Shown here piece by piece: positions 17,642 through 24,872 of a stretch of 35,738 bases of DNA. The position numbers and the translations under genes were made by a program. The stretch spans positions 1-35,738 of the forward strand of contig NTKF01000010.1 of the NCBI GenBank assembly GCA_002457295.1. The letters run 5' to 3'. Positions within the stretch are counted from its first letter, which is position 1. Every line of letters begins with the position of its first letter. Source of the DNA: Flavobacteriales bacterium MED-G22. GTDB lineage: Bacteria > Bacteroidota > Bacteroidia > Flavobacteriales > Flavobacteriaceae. The notes beneath the pieces were generated by a model that was not told where the DNA came from, searched no databases, and saw only the letters and a list, made by a program, of their open reading frames with translations.

Positions 17642-18439
17642 ATGGTTCATCAAACAAAACAAGATAATCTAGTGAAAAGATATTGTATTGCATTTTTATT
17701 CTTGGGTTTTGGACTGCTATTTGGGCAAAGCTATCAATCTGAAATTTTAGTTCAAGATAAAGATACCCTCCCTTACAGAATACTTTTCCCCAAAAACTTT
17801 AATCCTAACGAAGCTACGCCGCTAGTAGTTATTCTTCATGGGGCTGGTGAGCGAGGAAATGATAACAAAGCTCAATTATTTCATGGAGCTAAACTCTTCC
17901 AAGAAGACAAATTTAGAGCACAACATTCTGCTATAGTCGTTTTTCCTCAGTGTCCAGAAAATTCGTATTGGGCCAGCGTGAAAAGAGATTATACCACTAG
18001 TTTAGAAAAAAAATACACCTATGCAACGATGCCACCCCAATACAATCAGTTGGAGATGGTAGAAGCGTTGATGCGTTTTTTAGAAAATAAATATACCATC
18101 GACCCTAAGCGGAGGTATGTGGGGGGTCTCTCAATGGGCGGTATGGGAACTTTTGAATTGGTGAGCCGAAATCCTGACTATTTTGCTGCTGCCTTTCCTA
18201 TTTGTGGCGGAGCAAACCCCAATTGGGCAACATTGTTAAGTAAAACGCCTTTATGGATCTTCCACGGAGAAAAAGATGATGTGGTTTGGGTAGAACATTC
18301 AAAGCGAATGTATAAGGCATTGAAGGAAATTAAAGCACCAGTTAAACTAACGCTCTACCCAGAAGTGAAGCATGACAGTTGGCACAACGCTTTTGCAGAT
18401 CCAAATTTGATGCCGTGGCTTTTTTCTAATGTAAAATAA
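17642..18439 (+). CDS. Secreted alpha/beta hydrolase (prolyl oligopeptidase/esterase type)
   Basis: 265 residues with an N-terminal hydrophobic export signal (residues 12-29). Core motifs of the serine esterase fold: oxyanion strand VVILHGAGERGNDN, nucleophile elbow GLSMGGMG with Ser164, acid in WIFHGEKDDVV (Asp212), and His in EVKHDSWHNAF (His244). This matches the small LpqC/PHB-depolymerase-like and feruloyl/acetyl esterase group, so it likely hydrolyses an ester in the periplasm or outside. Substrate unknown. It is a single gene on the + strand, divergent from the TPR gene, with no co-transcribed partner. Confidence 0.88.
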   Translation: MVHQTKQDNLVKRYCIAFLFLGFGLLFGQSYQSEILVQDKDTLPYRILFPKNFNPNEATPLVVILHGAGERGNDNKAQLFHGAKLFQEDKFRAQHSAIVVFPQCPENSYWASVKRDYTTSLEKKYTYATMPPQYNQLEMVEALMRFLENKYTIDPKRRYVGGLSMGGMGTFELVSRNPDYFAAAFPICGGANPNWATLLSKTPLWIFHGEKDDVVWVEHSKRMYKALKEIKAPVKLTLYPEVKHDSWHNAFADPNLMPWLFSNVK

Positions 18440-18573
18440 CTAGATTGATTTAAAATTCCACGCCAAGTGTTCTGTGTACTCTTGATCTAAAAATAGCTTA
18501 ACTGTATAGAACTCTAGTATAAGAATACGTTTTAATATTCTGGTTTGTAGTTTCCTAAATTGTGAAAATAAAA

Positions 18574-18596
18574 AAACCCTCTCTTGAAGAGGGTTT
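18574..18596 (-). terminator. Rho-independent terminator of the 18619-19377 gene
   Basis: 9-bp stem AAACCCTCT / AGAGGGTTT with a 5-base loop; on the minus strand it is followed by TTTTTTTATTTT. The T-run on the + strand is poor, so it mainly serves the minus-strand gene. Confidence 0.88.
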
Positions 18597-18618
18597 AAGA
18601 AATTTAGATAAAAAAGAT

Positions 18619-19377
18619 TTACTTTACTGCATATATTAATGTTGTCATCACACGCTTCATAATCTCCCTCTGAGAGGCGCCGTTTCCATATTTTTTGTTC
18701 ATTTCATTCCACAGTTTTTCTGGCATTTGCTTTCCTTGGGATTTCATTTTTTCAACACTATCATACACATCGACGGTCATATAGTCCCACTCTTTTGTAG
18801 CCCAATCAATAGGCTCATCTCTCTCAAAAGCATACCAAGCATCTCTATTCCCGTAATCTGTAAAAATAGCACCCATTTCAATGTGTTTTTGCTTATACTT
18901 TTGAGATTTCGTTTTAGTAAAATTATAAATGGCTATATCACCCACATGATTTAATTTATTACGACCAGCAACTCCATCAAGCTTTGTTCGATAGATCACA
19001 TTTCTACTTTTACGATGAACCTCCTGTAAAATAGAATGCAGTTCTGGGCTCATGTTAGGAAAAACAACGTCAACATCAAAAGCATCACAATCCCAATAGT
19101 TCTCATCACCGGGATTCATAACGTCAATAGTCATATGAGTGAAGTTTTCTGCCATACTTGAATTGGGAACCACTCGTCTAAAGATCCAATTTGACATACA
19201 TCCTAATTTAACACGTTCTGCCATCATTTTACCCAAATAGTCTTTCATTACGGTTTCATATTCAACTCTCATGTCTTCATCAACCTTATAAAACCCCATT
19301 TGAATTTTTTGATTGGTTTGGGCCACAGTTAAGGAGCAGATAAGAAGTAAGGCAAGAGATAAAATAATTTTGTTCAT
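18619..19377 (-). CDS. Secreted protein of unknown function, predicted alpha/beta-barrel repeat type
   Basis: 252 residues with a signal peptide (MNKIILSLALLLICSLTVAQ). The mature part looks like two ferredoxin-like (dimeric alpha/beta barrel) halves: the first with YETVMKDYLGKMMAERVKLGCMSNWIFRRVV, the second with YNFTKTKSQKYKQKHIEMGAIFTDYGNRDAWYAFE. Each ends in a short M-T-x-D-V strand (THMTIDVMN, DYMTVDVYD). The protein at 23522-24268 has the same layout, so they are paralogues. No catalytic motif is visible. It has its own promoter (19406-19436) and terminator (18574-18596), making it a single-gene unit. Confidence 0.75.
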   Translation of the reverse strand: MNKIILSLALLLICSLTVAQTNQKIQMGFYKVDEDMRVEYETVMKDYLGKMMAERVKLGCMSNWIFRRVVPNSSMAENFTHMTIDVMNPGDENYWDCDAFDVDVVFPNMSPELHSILQEVHRKSRNVIYRTKLDGVAGRNKLNHVGDIAIYNFTKTKSQKYKQKHIEMGAIFTDYGNRDAWYAFERDEPIDWATKEWDYMTVDVYDSVEKMKSQGKQMPEKLWNEMNKKYGNGASQREIMKRVMTTLIYAVK

Positions 19378-19405
19378 TTTAATTTATTTATGGTTAATAT
19401 AACCT

Positions 19406-19436
19406 CTAAGATACAGAGAATGTGATTTATTTCAAA
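19406..19436 (-). promoter_or_regulatory. Bacteroidota-type promoter of the 18619-19377 gene
   Basis: Minus strand: TTTG (19433-19436), 19 bases, TATCTTAG (19406-19413), 28 bases to ATG. The -7 box is identical to those at 14665 and 24296, and the leader contains CATAAATAAATTAAAATG. Confidence 0.74.
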
Positions 19437-19553
19437 AAGTATACAAAAATCCCTCACAACCCTCTAAAACCACTACACAGTTATCTTTGGTTAAAGAAGT
19501 GATATCAATGCACTAGAAAGGATTTGGATTGGAAGCATTGGTGTAAAAGAAAA

Positions 19554-19570
19554 CCCTCCACTAGGGAGGG
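19554..19570 (-). terminator. Rho-independent terminator of the 19596-20093 gene
   Basis: 6-bp GC-rich stem CCCTCC / GGAGGG with a 5-base loop; on the minus strand it runs into TTTTCTTTT. Confidence 0.82.
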
Positions 19571-19595
19571 CTTGAATTTTTGAGATAAATATTAC

Positions 19596-20093
19596 TCATT
19601 CATTTTTTTCTCCACATAAGTCCTGACCGTATAACTTTTGTGCTAACAGAAGATCACTTAAATATTCTTTAAGAATAGACACTTTCCCATCTTTATTTAC
19701 AACATATTTAAGTGCGTATTCATTTTCATATTTACCAGCTATACCCTCCATTCTACCTTCAGCAAAAACTATAGCAGTATTTTCACTAGGAATAATTTCT
19801 AAAAATTCTGCTCCAATTTCACCTTTGAGGAGAGATACAAATTCACCCATAAACTCCATATATCCATCCCAGTTATACGTATTTGAAATATCTAATTGAC
19901 CATTAAGAGTATATTCAAAATCATCAGAAATCATAGATTTCATAGTTTCAATATCACCTCCCACTTGAGCAGTATAAAACTTCATAACAATTTCTTTAGT
20001 ATTGTCGATACTTTTTTCTCTTTCACTTTTGACCTGTTCTTGAGAACATGATAGCAGTAAAATGCTTAGAGACATAAATATTATTTTTTTCAT
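19596..20093 (-). CDS. SnoaL-like lipoprotein
   Basis: 165 residues starting at the ATG at 20093. The frame is open further upstream, but starting here gives a clean lipoprotein signal (MKKIIFMSLSILLLSCSQEQ, Cys16), and the longer version would read through the -7/-33 promoter found upstream. The rest is one NTF2/SnoaL-like domain: VMKFYTAQVGGDIETMKSMISDDFEYTLNGQ, then YMEFMGEFVSLLKGEIGAEFLEIIPSENTAIVFAEGRMEG. Probable small-ligand pocket on the cell envelope; no activity can be assigned. It is a single-gene unit with promoter and terminator, with the same leader as the genes starting at 14634, 19377 and 24268. Confidence 0.82.
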   Translation of the reverse strand: MKKIIFMSLSILLLSCSQEQVKSEREKSIDNTKEIVMKFYTAQVGGDIETMKSMISDDFEYTLNGQLDISNTYNWDGYMEFMGEFVSLLKGEIGAEFLEIIPSENTAIVFAEGRMEGIAGKYENEYALKYVVNKDGKVSILKEYLSDLLLAQKLYGQDLCGEKNE

Positions 20094-20121
20094 TTTAATT
20101 GATTTATGATTAATAATACTT

Positions 20122-20152
20122 CCAATATATAGAGAATGGATTACATAGCAAA
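20122..20152 (-). promoter_or_regulatory. Bacteroidota-type promoter of the 19596-20093 gene
   Basis: Minus strand: TTTG (20149-20152), 19 bases, TATATTGG (20122-20129), 28 bases to ATG with CATAAATCAATTAAAATG. The spacer ends CATTCTCT just before the -7 box, as in the 19377 promoter (ATTCTCTG). Confidence 0.7.
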
Positions 20153-20326
20153 TCCCATCTCCCTGTTTCAATAGAAAACAGTTTCCAAAAACCCATGTCC
20201 CTGTGTTTGGATTTATGCTGGATTGAGCTTTTAGCTTTTAAATTTGATTTATCATACGATAACCGTACATATTTAGATATAAAAAATATAATCATTTGAA
20301 AATGAAACTATTGAATTTTATTCAAG

Positions 20327-20398
20327 TACCCTCGACAGGAATCGAACCTGTATCTAAAGTTTAGGAAACTTTTGTTCTATCCGTTGAACTACGAGGGT
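20327..20398 (-). tRNA. tRNA-Arg (anticodon CCT)
   Basis: The minus strand folds as a full cloverleaf of 72 bases: acceptor ACCCTCG/CGAGGGT with discriminator A, D-arm GTTC/GAAC, anticodon stem AAAGT/ACTTT with loop TTCCTAA giving CCT, and T-arm ACAGG/CCTGT with loop TTCGATT. CCA is not encoded. CCT reads AGG codons. The gene is intact, with no integrase or direct repeat next to it. Confidence 0.95.
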
Positions 20399-20630
20399 GG
20401 TTTATTTGGGGTCTAAAGATAAAGACTATAATACTAATTTTACTATTCAATTTTCTAATCAAAAACCTATCTAAAATATAAAAAAGGTTTTCACGTTTTA
20501 AAAGAATTGGCTAAAGTGTACGCATAAAAATATACTCAAATACTTTATAATACGTTATAAAGTGGTAGGGTGAGGATATTTATATCATTTTTGAACTATT
20601 CATTATATTTAAATTTTCTTAATTCATAAA

Positions 20631-21482
20631 ATGGAAGAAAAGAAACAAAACGGCAGTTGGATTATCAAACTTTTCACTTTAGGCGATAAGTTTGATGTAA
20701 ATGATTTTTGGGATCGTGTAAAAAAATCTACCGTTGAATTTATTATCTTGGTTTTTGGTGTTACAGTTTCATTTGGAATTGAGCAACAAGGTGGAGAGTC
20801 TGATTCCAGAAATGACGGTATAGAAAATCTATACAACTTGAGAGAAGAAATAGATAAAATGATTGACTACACAGATGAGTATATTGAAAGTTTTGAATGG
20901 ATAGCCACATTGTTCGACGAGCAATATGCTAAATGGGAAGTAGAAAATGACAGCATTTTTCTTGCCTATGAAATAGATGAGGAAATGCCGGAGGGGAAAT
21001 ATTATTATCCCACGATGAGTTTGTTTGTTATTAGAAATCCCTTTAATCCACCTAGAGTCAATTTTGACGCCATCAAATTAGACGGTACTTTTAGGCTATT
21101 GCCCAAAGAAGTAGGCCTCGAAATGACAAAAATTTATGATGGGATTGAGTTAGGTTACCTAATGGAAAACACAGGCAAAATTGAAGAACGACTAGTAAAT
21201 CAATTTAAGAATAGAATAGCTTCAAAATGGGTTTTTGATCTCCCCGAAGTGAGTATTGATGACAATAAGTTTTGGGTGGACAATAGAAAATATCTTCAAA
21301 AAGACAAATACGTGAAATATCTTTTATTTCAACGCTTAGATTTATATGCTAGTGATGTGGCAGGTCAATTGGGTGACTATAGAGCTGAACTTGTGCAAAG
21401 CACAAAGATGCTCGACTCGGTCATTGCCGTGCGCGAAAGTGAATTTGAATTTATTTGGTGGGTATTAAATCCCAAAGACTAA
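20631..21482 (+). CDS. Single-pass membrane protein, DUF6090-like
   Basis: 283 residues. After a charged N-terminus of about 35 residues comes one membrane helix, KKSTVEFIILVFGVTVSFGIEQQG, followed by a helical extracytoplasmic domain rich in Glu and Asp. This layout (short N-terminus, helix of the E-(F/L)-x-(I/V)-V-x-G-(I/V) type, then a helical domain with a YALV/FDAIK-like core) is that of the DUF6090 family common in flavobacteria, of unknown function. The middle NFDAIKLDGTFRLLP resembles the EYSALVNSGLIELI segment of the protein at 22795-23481. It is monocistronic on the + strand, downstream of the divergent tRNA. Confidence 0.7.
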   Translation: MEEKKQNGSWIIKLFTLGDKFDVNDFWDRVKKSTVEFIILVFGVTVSFGIEQQGGESDSRNDGIENLYNLREEIDKMIDYTDEYIESFEWIATLFDEQYAKWEVENDSIFLAYEIDEEMPEGKYYYPTMSLFVIRNPFNPPRVNFDAIKLDGTFRLLPKEVGLEMTKIYDGIELGYLMENTGKIEERLVNQFKNRIASKWVFDLPEVSIDDNKFWVDNRKYLQKDKYVKYLLFQRLDLYASDVAGQLGDYRAELVQSTKMLDSVIAVRESEFEFIWWVLNPKD

Positions 21483-21581
21483 TCCTTTTTTGTTTAGAAA
21501 CTTCTTAGAACCTAAGAACTATAATAAAGGGTGCAAGAACATACTGATGGTATACGCTCTGTTTTTAGAGTCCAACCTGGG

Positions 21582-21824
21582 TTATAGAGCCTCTTGCGTT
21601 TTCCTCTTTTTTAAAATAGAGGTGATTTTAAATAGTTGAATGGAAACAATAACAACATTTAAAAAAATTATTGATGAAGAAAGATCAAGAATACCATAGG
21701 TCAACCAAAGTATTGCTCCTACTAAATTCACAATTCTTAGCCACAACATATTGTTTATTAAGAAAGAACAAATAATGATAACAGTAGCTATCCATCCGAC
21801 GATATCAAGTGTTTCAAAGGTCAT
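21582..21824 (-). CDS. Small membrane protein, YgjV/PQ-loop-like
   Basis: 80 residues with three hydrophobic helices (about 7-24, 28-46, 50-68) and a basic C-terminus (KKRKTQEAL). The pattern LDIVGWIATVIIICSFL then LRIVNLVGAILWLTYGI resembles the half-repeat of small PQ-loop-like and YgjV-type inner membrane proteins. Function not known. It lies 116 bases beyond the PhyH gene on the same strand and might be the tail of that operon, or independent. Confidence 0.7.
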   Translation of the reverse strand: MTFETLDIVGWIATVIIICSFLINNMLWLRIVNLVGAILWLTYGILDLSSSIIFLNVVIVSIQLFKITSILKKRKTQEAL

Positions 21825-21940
21825 TGTGATTGAATTTAATTTTAAATATAAAGAAATCTCTTTCTCTCAGGTCAATTTATAATAACCAGAATAGAGCGTA
21901 TATTTTCAGGGAGCGAAAAAGGAGTGTCATAAAACCCAGA

Positions 21941-22762
21941 CTAATCTCTGCCTTCAGCATTGATTGCCTCATCCTCATCTAACACTTTTGGGTAAGGATA
22001 ATCTAATCCTAGAAGCTGTCTTAAAATGGGTGAAGCATTGTCTATAACTTCTTTTTTAACTCCCCTTTTTTGATCTTCCATGGGTTTAACAAATTTAGGA
22101 AGATATTGAAGTAAGATGGCATTTCTAACCTCATTGGAGCTGTTGTTGGGCATGGCTCCGTGCCAGGTGAGCCCATTAAAAATGGCAATATCACCTGCTT
22201 TTCCGGTCATTCTTTCGCATTCTTCAAAATACTTTATGGTATCCTTTTCATCAGGATATCGGCAAAGTTTTTGAGTGTAGGGTAGCACCCCAGTGGCTCC
22301 ATTTTCAACAGTGAAATCATTTAATAAAATGGTCACTTGGCAATTTAGTGGGAAAGAGGCATTTATATTTTTTGGGAAGCTTTCCTTTTTATACATGTCC
22401 CAATAGGGATAATCAATGTGTGGCTCTTGACCGGGACCACCAGGAAAAATGCAATTGGCAGCAATGGAGCCCAAGCAAACTTCACTACCCAGAAACTCTT
22501 GAACAATTTTTACTACTAATGGCACTTGGACCATTTTCACAAAAATATCCCCCTTATTAAGTAAATTCCAAACTCTTTTTTGAAGGTGGAGCGTGTCTTT
22601 ATTTTTTCCTTGGAAATGTGTTGTTTTTTCCTCTTCATGCTCCAAATAAAAAGTAATCAGGCGATGGGCTTCTTCAATATCATTTGGACTGAAAACGGAG
22701 GGAATAATAATATATCCCTTTCCTTCCAATAGCTCGTTACTTATTTTTTTGACTTCTTCCAA
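21941..22762 (-). CDS. Phytanoyl-CoA dioxygenase (PhyH) family oxygenase
   Basis: 273 residues of the Fe(II)/2-oxoglutarate oxygenase superfamily. The facial triad is visible: His115 and Asp117 in QEPHIDYPYWD, and His201 in LTWHGAMPNNS; Arg213 in EVRNAILLQY is placed to hold 2-oxoglutarate. There is no signal peptide, so it is cytoplasmic. The family hydroxylates small molecules (acyl-CoAs, amino acids, ectoine, natural products); the substrate here cannot be read. It starts 32 bases after the DUF6090-like gene and is probably the third gene of a unit beginning at 24268, an unusual combination with a secreted protein and a membrane protein. Confidence 0.9.
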   Translation of the reverse strand: MEEVKKISNELLEGKGYIIIPSVFSPNDIEEAHRLITFYLEHEEEKTTHFQGKNKDTLHLQKRVWNLLNKGDIFVKMVQVPLVVKIVQEFLGSEVCLGSIAANCIFPGGPGQEPHIDYPYWDMYKKESFPKNINASFPLNCQVTILLNDFTVENGATGVLPYTQKLCRYPDEKDTIKYFEECERMTGKAGDIAIFNGLTWHGAMPNNSSNEVRNAILLQYLPKFVKPMEDQKRGVKKEVIDNASPILRQLLGLDYPYPKVLDEDEAINAEGRD

Positions 22763-22794
22763 TACTAAGAAAATGGCTTATTTATACTGCTTTT

Positions 22795-23481
22795 TCAATT
22801 AATTAATTCTTTATCAATTTCTTTAATTAACAAGGAGTCTTGAATAATAGCCCTCTTGATTAAATTTGAATACAAGGAATGCATTAAACCTGTTTCAGAA
22901 ACCCTGTTTATTTCTTCATCATTCAAATACCTTTTGTTAGGTTTATAGGCGGTCCAATAACCAACTACGCCTTTGTGATTTCTTCTATTTTTTGATTCAA
23001 AAAAGGGGTCCAGTCTTTTGTCTGTCAAATACAGATCAAGCAACAATTGATTATTTTTTTCATACCATTTTTGGTCAGTATATTTTTTTTGCAATAAAGA
23101 GACCAGATTTCTATTTTCAATCAATTCAATTAAGCCCGAATTCACCAACGCAGAATATTCTTCATCATTTTCAACAAATACTGTGTTAGCATTTCTTACG
23201 TAAGATAAATAAAATCCTAACGAATCTTTATTGGTTTGATAAAGTTGCAAACCTCTATAGTAGAGGATGTCTGCATATTTATTTGCAGTGGAATGTATTT
23301 CATAGTCAAAATGGAATCCTTCAAGTTCACTCAATAAATTATTCTTGAGTTTTAGTAAAGACTCCATTTTCAACTCATTTTTGTAGGCAATAGCATTCTG
23401 TTTTTCTACATAAAACGAAATGGATATACCCAAAACAATCACTGCAAATTCTAAGATATATTTTTTAATCAACTTATTCAC
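22795..23481 (-). CDS. Single-pass membrane protein, DUF6090-like
   Basis: 228 residues. An N-terminal membrane helix (KKYILEFAVIVLGISISFYVEKQ, about 5-27) is followed by a helical extracytoplasmic domain with EYSALVNSGLIELIENRNLVSLLQKKY and a basic, Tyr-rich end. This is the DUF6090 layout, and it shares its helix signature with the + strand protein at 20631-21482, so the two are distant paralogues. Function unknown. It is 40 bases downstream of the secreted barrel-type gene and 32 upstream of the PhyH gene, all on the minus strand, so co-transcription from the promoter at 24296 is likely. Confidence 0.75.
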   Translation of the reverse strand: MNKLIKKYILEFAVIVLGISISFYVEKQNAIAYKNELKMESLLKLKNNLLSELEGFHFDYEIHSTANKYADILYYRGLQLYQTNKDSLGFYLSYVRNANTVFVENDEEYSALVNSGLIELIENRNLVSLLQKKYTDQKWYEKNNQLLLDLYLTDKRLDPFFESKNRRNHKGVVGYWTAYKPNKRYLNDEEINRVSETGLMHSLYSNLIKRAIIQDSLLIKEIDKELIN

Positions 23482-23521
23482 TTCTGGATGATGTAGTTTG
23501 TAGCTTCCTTTTCAGTCTGGT

Positions 23522-24268
23522 TTAATTACGATCAATTACTTCTATGGTTGCCGAAACGGCATCCCTAGAGGCGACAACAATTTCTGTAAGCTTATCACTT
23601 ATATATTGATTTTGAACAATATAGGGGTCAAACTGTTTTCCAGGCACGTTGATGTTCCAAGTGAAGTGAGTAAACTCTTGAAGAGCATTCTCACTGCGAT
23701 CTGTTATTTTAGTAAAGCCCCACCACCGATGATTACCTTTCAAGATTTGCTCTTCAACAAAAGGTTTATAAATTTGAGTTTCAACCTGTTCATAATCCTC
23801 TGTTTTTTGGATCATGGCACCAACTCCAATTTCATCTCCAACTTTCAAGTCGCCCCCTGCTTGAATGGTTTGATCAATAAATTCTAAATGATATCTTCTA
23901 TTCTCTACAGAAACCTCACGATTGAGAACTCGATTGATTTCTGAAGACTTAAATTTAGTTCGTGCCGCTTTTTTAAGATTTTCAAGACTCCAATTCTTTC
24001 CATAGGCATCAATTTGATCTTGGTCTTTATATACATTAATGGTTACATAATTAGGTGGATTTTCTAATGTTTTGTCAATCGTTTTTACTTCGCATAAATA
24101 CCAAGCCATCATTTTACCTTCGGCGATCATTTTTTGATGATACGGTTTAAAAATATTTTCTAGGGCAAGATAGTCTTCTTGATTTTTTATCACCTTAAAA
24201 TCGACAAATACGGTTTGGGAAAAGCAGATTAGGGGTAGCGTTAGGAAAAAAAATAAACACTTTTTCAT
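23522..24268 (-). CDS. Secreted protein of unknown function, paralogue of the 18619-19377 product
   Basis: 248 residues with a signal peptide (MKKCLFFFLTLPLICFSQ). The mature part has two similar halves: LENIFKPYHQKMIAEGKMMAWYLCEV and VETQIYKPFVEEQILKGNHRWWGFTKI, each followed by a strand ending T-I/W-N-x-N/V (NYVTINVYKD, THFTWNINVPG). This looks like a duplicated ferredoxin-like/dimeric alpha/beta barrel fold, as in the paralogue at 18619. No catalytic motif. It is the first gene of a likely unit with the DUF6090-like and PhyH genes, and its promoter and leader belong to the shared set. Confidence 0.76.
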   Translation of the reverse strand: MKKCLFFFLTLPLICFSQTVFVDFKVIKNQEDYLALENIFKPYHQKMIAEGKMMAWYLCEVKTIDKTLENPPNYVTINVYKDQDQIDAYGKNWSLENLKKAARTKFKSSEINRVLNREVSVENRRYHLEFIDQTIQAGGDLKVGDEIGVGAMIQKTEDYEQVETQIYKPFVEEQILKGNHRWWGFTKITDRSENALQEFTHFTWNINVPGKQFDPYIVQNQYISDKLTEIVVASRDAVSATIEVIDRN

Positions 24269-24295
24269 TTTTATTGATTTATGATTAATGAACCC

Positions 24296-24327
24296 CTAAG
24301 ATAAAGAAGATTATAGAAGCTTTCAAA
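24296..24327 (-). promoter_or_regulatory. Bacteroidota-type promoter of the 23522-24268 unit
   Basis: Minus strand: TTTG (24324-24327), 20 bases, TATCTTAG (24296-24303), 27 bases to ATG with ATTAATCATAAATCAAT. The -7 box is identical to those at 14665 and 19406. Confidence 0.72.
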
Positions 24328-24408
24328 TTCAATTGATGTTCTTATTTGAAAAACCTGCTTTTTCTAGTCCTTTTTTAAAAGGATCAAAGTGAATTTATTT
24401 TTTCAATT

Positions 24409-24657
24409 TTATTTTTTCATTGTTATCGAAAGATGGTCTAAAATTTCGGGCACTTCACCATTCAAATCGATTTTTTCGGCTGCATTTTCCCTAATCCAAT
24501 AATAGATAACACCCCTAAGAAATTCAGTTTGAGTGGGAATTTTCCCGAAGTTATATTTTGCTCCTTTAGAGCGTCTGGCATTTTCTAATAACAGCACCAT
24601 TTCATCAGAGGCATTAAATTTTATTTGATTGGTGTAGATAACTTTTGTTTTTGGCAT
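24409..24657 (-). CDS. Small protein, possible ribbon-helix-helix DNA-binding protein
   Basis: 82 residues, basic N-terminal half. A beta-strand-like QIKFNAS followed by helix DEMVLLLENARRSKG and a second helix TQTEFLRGVIYYWIREN is the order seen in ribbon-helix-helix regulators. There is no signal peptide or membrane segment. It stands alone, with about 140 bases to the next gene downstream. The fold assignment is a guess from pattern, and no target or toxin partner is visible. Confidence 0.55.
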   Translation of the reverse strand: MPKTKVIYTNQIKFNASDEMVLLLENARRSKGAKYNFGKIPTQTEFLRGVIYYWIRENAAEKIDLNGEVPEILDHLSITMKK

Positions 24658-24872
24658 TTGGATTTACGGTTATGTTATAAATGGACATATTCTGAATAAG
24701 AATCACGAATATTTTTATCAAAAATACATTTTTAAAAGTAAAAAATATTTTAATAGGTACCTTTTAAAAAGACTTTAAATAATGATTAAATACTATTTAT
24801 AAGACAAAGTGAAAGCGATAACTAAGAAAGCGTTTTGCCCTCACAAGATAAAAACAAAAAAGGGTGTATTTT

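Noticed and set aside
20094..20171. Longer N-terminus for the SnoaL-like lipoprotein starting at 20171
   Set aside because: It would place 26 residues before a perfect lipoprotein signal and translate the -7/-33 promoter region.
20110..20295. 61-residue minus-strand frame upstream of the SnoaL-like lipoprotein gene
   Set aside because: It covers the promoter of the 20093 gene, has no recognisable features, and overlaps leader DNA rather than coding DNA.
20327..20398. tRNA-Arg as an attachment site for a mobile element
   Set aside because: The tRNA is complete, and no integrase, truncated gene or repeated tRNA 3' end was seen near it. The recombinase tail is 15 kb away.
21483..21581. Possible RNA element between the DUF6090-like gene and the small membrane protein gene
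   Set aside because: Only short imperfect inverted repeats around TCTGTTTTTAGAG are present; no stable or conserved fold could be argued.
24367..24383. Hairpin-like TCCTTTT..AAAAGGA after the 24409-24657 gene
   Set aside because: The stem is AT-rich with a very short loop and is not followed by a T-run on the minus strand, so it does not make a good terminator.
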